This document shows, piece after piece, positions 57,146 through 64,000 of a DNA stretch of 64,000 bases; position 1 is the first letter of the stretch; each line of letters opens with the position of its first letter. Source of the stretch: Gambelia wislizenii (taxonomy: Eukaryota > Chordata > Lepidosauria > Squamata > Crotaphytidae); NCBI GenBank assembly GCA_030847615.1, contig JAUMIR010000004.1, positions 273,753,501 to 273,817,500 on the forward strand. The letters are read 5' to 3'. The notes beneath the pieces are model-generated. The model was given only the letters and a program-made list of their open reading frames with translations. It ran no database searches and was not told the origin of the DNA. Made by a program: the position numbers and the translations under genes.

Positions 57146-57423
57146 TAAAATAAAATGCTGTGAAGCAAGACAGATCTAAACAAGAACAGCCCCTCACCTC
57201 AAAAGCTAGCTCCCCCACCAATTTTTGCTATCTAATCAATTAATTGTGCTCAGCAAAACTCTTATTTCCTCAAGAGTGTCAACTGACACATAACTAGAAA
57301 AAGCTGAGTTCTTGAAATAGGTAATCTTTCTTCCCATCTTCGTAAGCATTACCCTAAAACTTAACATATCTGAAAAAATATCTGCCGCCTGATCCATTTT
57401 GAGTACACTCCCTGACTCCTGTT

Positions 57424-57535
57424 TTATAATAATAATAATAATAATAATAAAATTTTATTTCTATCCCGCCCCTCTGCAACGCAATCGGGGCGGCTTACAA
57501 TATAAAAACTCCATAGTCCCAGTACCCTAGCCCAC
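57424..57535 (-). mobile_element. L2-type LINE 3' end, very short
   Basis: (aat)n at 57427-57450, then tctatcccgcccctctgcaa and tcggggcggcttac, the terminal part of the main L2 family. Only about 110 bp remain. Confidence 0.85.
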
Positions 57536-58254
57536 CCCTGTTTTGGAAGCAGATCATTACTTGCATGAAGAGATAGTTTGCAAACAACTGTGTCTTCTTT
57601 TAGTTTTTTTCCTTCTAAAGTTAATGTGACAAAAAACTCAATTAGAAAATTAAATTTCACAGCAGCATTGAGAAAGACAGCTGGAACTATATGCTGAGTC
57701 ATTTTACCATACCTCATCAAACACCCTCCATGTGGTTTCATTTGAAGCAGCTGAGATGGCAGTCTATGCAAGTATAAATCATATCCAAAATGACATTTTA
57801 ATCAGGCCAATTTATTCCCAAATACTGAAAGCCAGTTAGACACTGAGCAATTTCCCCTGTAGCATTACATGATCTGGTATTTAAATAAGATCAGGTACTA
57901 TTGGCTGATAGTCACATGAAGACATATGTTGCTACTGAGAGTTGCTTGATTCATATTAATTGCTCCACTCAGAGTCTGCTTCTAAAAGTACAATTCTCAT
58001 TATTTCCCCCACCACTGTTAGCAGCTTGATAAGAATGGAATATTGTGAATTATGCTATGCTGATAAATTATATTTACTCATTTGTGTACATCTGGTAATA
58101 TTTAAATCATAGATGACTATAGCGTAGTGTTAAAAATGAATAAATTATGAAGACTTTAAAGAACAGATTGTGATCAGCCAGGATTTGATTTCAAGACCCT
58201 TTGAGAAAAAGGACCATAACTTTACACCAAGCCACCCACCACATCATCAGTTTA
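57536..58254. other. intronic stretch, nothing recognised
   Basis: No gene or element. Confidence 0.5.
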
Positions 58255-58860
58255 TTTTAGATATACATGAAGCCCCCACCTTTCAACAGCTTGCAGAATG
58301 GCCTGCCAGAAGAGATTTGACAGCTAAACACACTGTCAGAATTTAAAACGTTACTAAAGACCTATCTCTTCCAGGTGATTTTAATCTATGAATTTTAAAT
58401 CTGTATGGATGATTTTAATGTACAGTAGCACCCCCGTATCTGTGGGGTATTTGTTCCGGGGGGCCCTGCGGATACTGAAATCCATGGATAATAGTGAATG
58501 CCATCCCCCACCCAGCACCATCCCCCACCGTCACCACTGGAGCCCTCCTGGGGGAACGGAGAAAAGAGGCGAGATCTCTCTTCCCCCTTCCCTCCCCCTT
58601 TGCCCCACCCCGCCCCCACCACCACTGGAGCCCTCCCAGCAGAAGGGAGGGAGGAGGCAAGGTCTCTTCTCCCCCTCTCTTCCCCCTTCGCCCCACCTTT
58701 GCCAACTGAATCAGTGGATGGCGAATGAGCAGATACGAGGGTGCTACTGTAAGGTTTATTTTAATCTTATGTGTTTTTACTTGTATTTTAATTCATATTG
58801 TACCCTGCCTTGAGCCTTGGTGAGAGGTGGGTAAGAAATAAAAATGTATCTTCATTGTTG
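58255..58860 (+). mobile_element. L2-type LINE 3' end split by a MITE
   Basis: The first part (58255-58420) translates as NGLPEEI(R)... FKTLLKTYLFQVIL, the L2 C-terminus. The second part (58752-58860), with taccctgccttgagccttgg and gagaggtgggtaagaaataa, is its 3' UTR. They are separated only by the MITE 58423-58749. Confidence 0.8.
58423..58749. mobile_element. Tigger-type MITE nested in L2
   Basis: A 327-bp element. The TIR cagtagcacccccgtatctg pairs with cagatacgagggtgctactg (19 of 20). TA target duplications lie at 58421-58422 and 58750-58751. The GC-rich interior is duplicated at about an 88-bp period (accactggagccctcc at 58533 and 58621). Different family from the four 230-bp Tigger MITEs. 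Confidence 0.92.
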
Positions 58861-59209
58861 TCATTATTATCTGATTCATTCAATGTTTGCAAATTAAGAC
58901 AGGGTCCATTCATTCAATGAGGAATCCATTCTTTCAACATTATTCCCTATGGAGGCTTGCTTGGGACTGACCGTGCATGCGTGTGCTGCTTACAAATTGA
59001 ACTGAGAGGGGGAGAAGTCACCAAGTGAGACACTTTGCAAGCAGCATGCGGGCAGGTGGGCACAGCCACTTGTGGGTGGGCGTAGGCAGTCTCAAAAGAG
59101 CCACCGTAATTCCCTCATATTCCCTACATGGGATATGCTTCCTTTGACCAATTCCAGCTTCTGACACTAATGCAGTCCTTAACATGTTGGGTAAGTCAGG
59201 CTTCCTGAA
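58861..59209. other. intronic stretch, nothing recognised
   Basis: No gene. Two near repeats of tccattcattcaatga / tccattctttcaacatt lie at 58905-58940. Confidence 0.45.
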
Positions 59210-59310
59210 TTGTGCAATGCTACATACATCTACTTAGAAGGAAGATCCACAGAGTTTAGTGAAACCTATTTCTACATCAATGTGGGCAGATCTGCAGCCT
59301 TAATTATAAA
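59210..59310. repeat. short interspersed repeat, unclassified
   Basis: gctacatacatctacttaga, aggaagatccacagagttta and cagatctgcagcctt match in inverted sense the repeat near 198-300. Confidence 0.4.
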
Positions 59311-60040
59311 AAAGGTTAACTGCTTGAACTATATCATGGATCACAAACTAGGAGCTTTGGTAAGAGGTAGCAAGACCTCTTGCTACTCCTGCTACTAAAC
59401 AGATACAAAATAGCTGACAAATAACCCTTTATTCCTCAGTCTAAAGAGACAGGGATTGGGTACCATGGCTATTTCACTAAAGCTGAGCCATCATTTTGAC
59501 TGATGTCAATCCAAGACTTCCTAACTTCAAGTCTGCTGGCTTAACAGGTTTGCATTTCATATTGGCTTACTCTGCTTTACAGCAGTATGACACTTTGTCT
59601 TAGCTTATATACATGGCTTTTCAAGTGTCGTATTAATGCTAGCTGAAAGTTCTGAAAACTGTTGTTATTGAAAATTAATCAAGTATCTCATACATGATAA
59701 ATTAGTTCTGACAAAGTTTCTTTTCACATTAAATTGGTACTGCATGAGCAGTAGGGTGAAACCAACAAGAAAAAAAGTCACAGAATTTGATGACATGATT
59801 TCTAATGTGTCTTGAAGCAAATGAAGGATTCTTATATACTCAGTAAATGAAAAAAGTTGAAATATTATTAACATTGTCTCCTAACATCATGGTAATATTT
59901 CACCTGGAATTGTAAATGGGAGAAAGTAATAAATCTTCCTTAATCAAATCACAAAATATTTAGCAAAAGACAGAGGTGTAGTTTTGGTTACATTCCTATG
60001 TATGCTGACCTGGAAGTAAGAACACTAAATACAGTGGAAC
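59311..60040. other. intronic stretch, nothing recognised
   Basis: No gene or element. Confidence 0.5.
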
Positions 60041-60200
60041 CTCAGAATAAACATGCAGAATTCTACACTTATTTATTCCTGGTTAAAATTTAACATGGTG
60101 GCAGTGGGCGTTTGCCCTATTAGCAAGCCCTGCCCCCATGCTCACTTGGCCAATCAGCTTTGTGCATTCTCTTGTATGGGAAAGTGATTCAAAGCAAATT
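60041..60200 (+). repeat. fragment related to the hAT-like MITEs
   Basis: aacatggtggcagtgg, aagccctgcccccatgctc and acttggccaatcagctttgt repeat the YY1-like / GC-box / CCAAT layout of the 20049-20640 element (inverted). Ends not defined. cagtggaacctcagaata at 60032 may be a different TIR. Confidence 0.5.
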
Positions 60201-61197
60201 GCTTGTCCTAACAAGCAGGAATGCACACCATCTCGCTGTTGTTGTTGTTTTAACTATGTGAAAAGCCACAAAAAATTGTGAGAATTTGAGATTGTTTGGA
60301 ACCATTTGGGGTTGAAAAATCACCTTAAAACTGGACTACTTTTCCCATCACTTTGGGGGATTCAGGGGACTTTGGGGGTCTCCTAGAAGTCTTGAGGGGT
60401 AAAAAGAGGGCTATAGGGCCTGCATTTGCCCTGTGGGATGCACTTTCCCCACCAATGCTATATCCAGGCACTTCTGACACAGTGAATACTGAGGCATTCC
60501 CCAGGCTTAACGTGCTTCCTTCTGCTGAACTCTGGTGCAAGCTGTGGCTTGAGAAACTTCGAGAGGAGGATGAGGGACAGGAGGACGTGACCAGAGAGAT
60601 GCCTGGAGGGTTTACAAGAAACTGTAGCAGTAAAGCAAACAACATGCAGTATTTGCAGAAGCCTAAGTTTGTATTTTCTCCCTCCATCTATTTCAGGGCA
60701 ACACTTTTACCCTGAGATTCCTCCCCTTGACTTGATGCCTGCAAAGGAGAAGCCAGGCCCTGAGACTCAGGGCAAGATCTGGGAAACCTACCTGAAAATG
60801 TTGTATCAACAACAAATCTGCCAAACCTTCAAGTGAACTAGAATGTACTACAATGCCTAAGGACTTTATCAGCCACACAATATAAGGCGTTATAATGATG
60901 CCACATAACCACGAAAGGAAGTGCAGATCAGACAATGTCGCCCTTTCATGGTTAAGATCAGCCCCAAACCTGTACCTTTTTATTGACGGCTGAAGACGTC
61001 AATAGATTCCCCCACTGTGCCAGCATTGCCGGCATGCAAAACCTCAGGCCATTTTATGCTTGTGGCTGCAGCGAGAATGGTCGGTCTGGTGGGAACACTT
61101 TCAGGTGAGATTGGGACATCCAGGTAAGTTTCCCTCTTTTTATGACCCTCCCCAGGTTTCTTGGGACTTTTAAAGTGTGTGTGCATGATTTTAAAAA
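60201..61197. other. intronic stretch, unclassified old repeat likely
   Basis: Two antisense open frames of about 120 codons (60353-60715 plus, 60325-60687 minus) cover one GC-richer segment, with no known motif. 60960-61197 and 62454-62690 flank the PLE and were one sequence before its insertion. Confidence 0.4.
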
Positions 61198-61302
61198 CTT
61201 TTTATGTTTTATGTGAAGTTGAAGGCTTTCACAGCCAGCATCCATAAATTTTCCTTGGTTTTTTTTCCGGGCTGTGAGGCCGTGTTCTGGAAGAGTTTCT
61301 TT

Positions 61303-61339
61303 CTGACGTTTCACCTGCATCTATGGCTGGCATCTTCAG
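61303..61339 (-). ncRNA. hammerhead-like core, inverted terminal repeat
   Basis: Minus strand: CTGAAGA, GCC ... GGT stem with a short loop, GAAA, then CGTC. Same layout as the 35622 and 62356 copies. Confidence 0.5.
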
Positions 61340-61443
61340 AGAATGGTTGGGTAGGAGTGTGTGTGGGGTTTATATACTGTGAACCCCTGGTGGGGAGTAT
61401 ATGTAAATTTGTGTATTTGAATGGCTAGTTTCTGGGTGGAGAT

Positions 61444-62196
61444 ATGCAAGGATGTACAGATACCTACACAAAAACTCCAATCATCACCCAGGACAAAAAA
61501 AGAAGCATAATAAAAACATTGCTAGACCACACAAAAAGGATCTGTGAACACCACTACTTGGAGGACGAACTGAAGCACCTAAACTGGGCTCTACAGGCTA
61601 ATGGTTATTCCAGAGCAGCCAGACCCTGAAAAAAACCACAGGAATGAAGAAAAACAGCCACCCAAAGGGAAGGTATTTTTACCATACATCAAGAGAGTCA
61701 CATACAGAATAGGGAAACTGATGAGGAAACACAACCTCCAAACAATCTACAGACCAACCAAGAAATCCAAGAAATGCTATGCTCAGCAAAGGACAAAAAA
61801 GACCCTCTCACAGCTGCAGGAGTTTACCGCATGGCATGCAACTGTGGACAAGTTTACATAGGGTCCACTAAACACAGTGTGCAAACAAGAATCAAGGAAC
61901 ATGAGAGACACTGCAGATTGGGCCAGCCAGAAACATCAGCAGTAGCAGAACATGTTATAAACCAACCTGGACACAAAATGTTATTTGAAAACACCGAAAT
62001 TCTGGCCCAGGCCAACAACTATCATGTCAGAATGCACAGAGAAGCTATTGAAATTCACAAACACCTGGGCAACTTCAACAGGAAAGAAGAAACCCTAAAA
62101 GTAAACAAAATCTGGCTGCTAGTCCTGAAAAACACTAAAATCAAAATTCAACACTTGCAAATGAACTCCACCCAGGGACAGGGGGATCTCCAGTAG
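61444..62196 (+). pseudogene. PLE linker and GIY-YIG endonuclease, frameshifted
   Basis: The frames read KRSIIKTLLDHTKRICEHHY (61490 region), KGKVFLPYIKRVTYRIGKLM (61660 region), then GVYRMACNCGQVYIGSTKHS and QTRIKEHERH (61820-61910), followed by NFNRKEETLKVNKIWL. GVY...YIG, the CxC pair and the R..EH set are the GIY-YIG nuclease core of PLEs. Frame changes occur near 61626 and near 61772. A nicking nuclease in the parent element; not functional here without the RT. Confidence 0.9.
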
Positions 62197-62355
62197 ATAA
62201 TAGACCATTAACCAACCATTAGCCAAACAGACACTAATCCTCCTTGCATATCTCCACCCACAAACCAGCCATTCAAATACACAAATTTACATATCCTCCC
62301 CAACAGGGGTTCACAGTATATAACCCCCCCCCACACACTCCTACCCAACCATTCT

Positions 62356-62392
62356 CTGAAGATGCCAGCCACAGATGCAGGCGAAATGTCAG
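62356..62392 (+). ncRNA. hammerhead-like core, direct terminal repeat
   Basis: Plus strand: CTGAAGA (62356-62362), GCC ... GGC stem, GAAA (62383-62386), then TGTC. The flanking ATTCT / AGAAA can form a short stem I. Stem III would be only two pairs with no loop, so any activity would need a dimer, as proposed for PLE hammerheads. Confidence 0.55.
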
Positions 62393-62453
62393 AAATAAAT
62401 TCTTCCAGAACACAGCCTGGGAAAAACCCAAGGAAAATCTTTTTATGTTTTAT

Positions 62454-63746
62454 TTTTGTTTTTATTTTTAAATTTCTCACATGATGAAGTCTCATGGGAT
62501 TTCTAACAAGGAAGTGAATGGGGTCCCATTCACTTCCTCTTTATTGCCGGGGCTGCCTTTGCCAGGAAAGGAAGGTAAGTGCGGGGGGGGGGATGTTCTT
62601 TTGCTGGCATAAAAATTGGTGTTTTTTTTTTTAATGCCGGCAAAAGAACATTTTAAGGGGCTAGTCTGATGTCCTAAATCTACCCTTTTCAGAAATTGTG
62701 TGATCTAATTGGCAACTAAAAAAATAACTTAGATAAAAGACAACAGATAGTAAAACAAAGTCAGTAGCTTAACTAGCCTGTACATTACAGCCAATATTTC
62801 CAGGTGGCATACAATTTATATGTACACATTCTGCAGTAGATTAAAAACAGCTTTGAAAACCAGTGAGGAAAGCACTGCTAATGTCAAGAATCCTCCTCTG
62901 ACTTTAAAAGCAGTAATTCTGAAGAAATAAACTCTAAGCTGAACTATGATGTTAATATTTATTGACCAATTTAATGTATACAGTCAGCTTTATGATTATT
63001 GAATGCTACATCTCAGAGATATGATAAAACAAATGTCAAGTTAAAATGTAAGGTGTGTGAAAAGCCTGTATAAAAAAAGCTAGGCAATAGAATATGGTAG
63101 AGAAGAAGACAAACACAATGAAAAAAAGATTACTCGTAAGAATTATTAAAATGGGAAACTGTTCCACCCTTTACCCATGAAGAACAGCAGAAGTAAAAAT
63201 GTTAAAACACAGCTGAGATGAGGACAAGATAAAGAAAAAAGCTAATTAGCAACGTACCACAAAACACATTCTTTTTCTGTAGCTGTTGGGGAAACTGATA
63301 CATGATGTGGAGCATGAACTCTCTTTTTTAAAGAAACCTCATATTTGCGATTTTTTTCCCCCGCCCCATCTTTTCCCAGGGGGAAAAACAATAGACTCAT
63401 GCCTTGATATCTAACATACATATATTCTATTATTATAGGGCCACAGTTGCAGCCCTATACAACAGATGGATCACATTTTGATATTGTAACTAGAAACTGG
63501 AAGATTGGGGAGTAGGTGGTAGAGCTGATAGCTGAACTGTTTTGAATCTTGGCACTGTAGGAGAGGCAGGCTTGACGATGATCTAAGATGATTATCAGGT
63601 AGAGAAAAGAGAAGAAATTTGTTTACTTTGATAGTCATTAAAATTTGACAGAGGTTCCCCCCGCCCACAAAGGTATTACAGTACTTACGTTGACCTATGT
63701 TAGCTGATTTCTCAATATTTCTTTTTAAATACACCAAGGGGAACAC
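62454..63746. other. intronic stretch with one hairpin, no gene
   Basis: No coding signal. The hairpin at 62595-62649 is listed separately; the rest is AT-rich and unique-looking. Confidence 0.45.
62595..62649. repeat. inverted repeat (hairpin)
   Basis: The arms gttcttttgctggcat and atgccggcaaaagaac match at 15 of 16 positions around a T-rich loop. Possibly the palindromic end of a small DNA element. Confidence 0.75.
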
Positions 63747-64000
63747 ATACTGTGTCAGAATGCACAGAGAAGCTATTGAAATCAACAAACACCTGGACAA
63801 CTTCAACAGGAAAGAAGAAACCCTAAAAGTAAACAAAATCTGGCTTCCAGTTTTGAAATACAATAGAATCAAAACTCAACACTTACAAAGGAATTCCACC
63901 CAGGGACAGGGGGATTTCCAGCAGATAATGGGCCATCAACCAACTATTAGCCAAACAGAAACTAATCCTCCTTGCATACCTAAACCCAGAAGCTAACCAT
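63747..64000 (+). mobile_element. Penelope-like element 3' end, cut by the window edge
   Basis: Begins abruptly with tgtgtcagaatgcacagaga, inside the codons for the MHREAIEI segment, and continues with NFNRKEETLKVNKIWLPVL and STQGQGDFQQ, then the 3' UTR (aaacagaaactaatcctcc). Its 3' repeat lies beyond 64000. Confidence 0.88.

Larger units (their letters stand above)
61213..62438 (+). mobile_element. Penelope-like element, truncated, with inverted terminal repeats
   Basis: A 1,226-bp insertion with a perfect 15-bp target duplication ctttttatgttttat (61198-61212, 62439-62453). The left part (61248-61456) is an inverted copy of the right part (62244-62438): attttccttgg ... gctgtg ... against cacagcctgggaaaaaccca, aggaaaat. 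Between them lies the C-terminal coding region on plus. This is a known PLE arrangement: a terminal repeat joined in inverse orientation to a 5'-truncated copy. The RT domain is absent. Confidence 0.92.
50386..64000 (-). other. TOX: TOX intron 1, 3' part (continues off the right edge)
   Basis: Upstream of exon 2 on the minus strand. No frame resembling TOX exon 1 (initiator Met, proline/alanine-rich start) was found up to 64000, consistent with the very long first introns of this gene in other vertebrates. Confidence 0.85.

Noticed and set aside
60325..60715. Two antisense open frames of 120 codons
   Set aside because: Both strands are open over the same GC-richer DNA, neither shows a domain or splice-bounded exon, and neither resembles TOX exons.
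1..64000. CRISPR array, operon, prophage or bacterial gene
   Set aside because: The exon/intron structure, SINEs and LINEs show vertebrate DNA. No spaced direct repeats or ribosome-binding sites with prokaryotic genes occur.
1..64000. Endogenous retrovirus gag, pol or env
   Set aside because: All reverse transcriptase-like frames belong to non-LTR elements or PLE remnants. No retroviral protease, integrase or envelope motif was seen.

Overview
The window is vertebrate nuclear DNA, almost certainly from a squamate reptile (lizard or snake). It lies inside one host gene, TOX (thymocyte selection-associated HMG-box transcription factor, unrelated to toxins), which is read on the minus strand. 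Two short coding exons are recognisable. Exon 2 (50320-50385, 22 codons) and exon 3 (28700-28942, 81 codons) both have AG/GT splice sites and both start and end in phase 0. The rest is the 3' part of intron 1 (50386-64000), all of intron 2 (28943-50319, 21,377 bp) and the 5' part of intron 3 (1-28699). Exon 1 and the HMG-box exons were not found here.

The introns are full of transposable elements, and the mix points to Squamata: L2-type LINEs with (AAT)n tails, CR1 LINE 3' ends, a Bov-B (RTE) LINE 3' end, Sauria SINEs that share the Bov-B tail, a second tRNA-derived SINE family, Penelope-like elements (PLEs) with GIY-YIG endonuclease, pogo/Tigger-type MITEs with TA target sites, and several hAT-like MITE families. 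No LINE here is intact. The largest is the 5'-truncated L2 at about 4.38-7.35 kb, which has frameshifts and an RT active site mutated from YADD to YADN.

Layout from low to high coordinate. 0-28.7 kb (intron 3): three copies of a hAT-like MITE family, the large L2, a second L2 3' copy, Tigger MITEs, a Sauria SINE, the Bov-B end, a CR1 end, a LINE C-terminus and a hAT MITE with a perfect 8-bp target duplication. 28.7-28.9 kb: TOX exon 3. 29-50 kb (intron 2): repeat-poor stretches, a PLE 3' end, SINEs, a deleted L2, and an old L2 interrupted by CR1. 50.3 kb: TOX exon 2. 50.4-64 kb (intron 1): CR1, Sauria SINEs, a Tigger MITE beside a 5S-rRNA-derived sequence, a Tigger MITE nested in an L2 tail, a PLE insertion with a perfect 15-bp target duplication and inverted terminal repeats, and a second PLE running off the right edge.

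The most interesting non-gene signals are: (1) hammerhead-ribozyme-like cores in the PLE terminal repeats (three copies) and decayed relatives of a second hammerhead-type retroelement tail; (2) a hAT-like MITE family whose copies carry a YY1-like / GC-box / CCAAT arrangement, one copy having a GC-rich internal block absent from its relatives; (3) clean insertion histories that order the elements in time. No new multi-gene system is present. All family names come from pattern recognition, with no database search.
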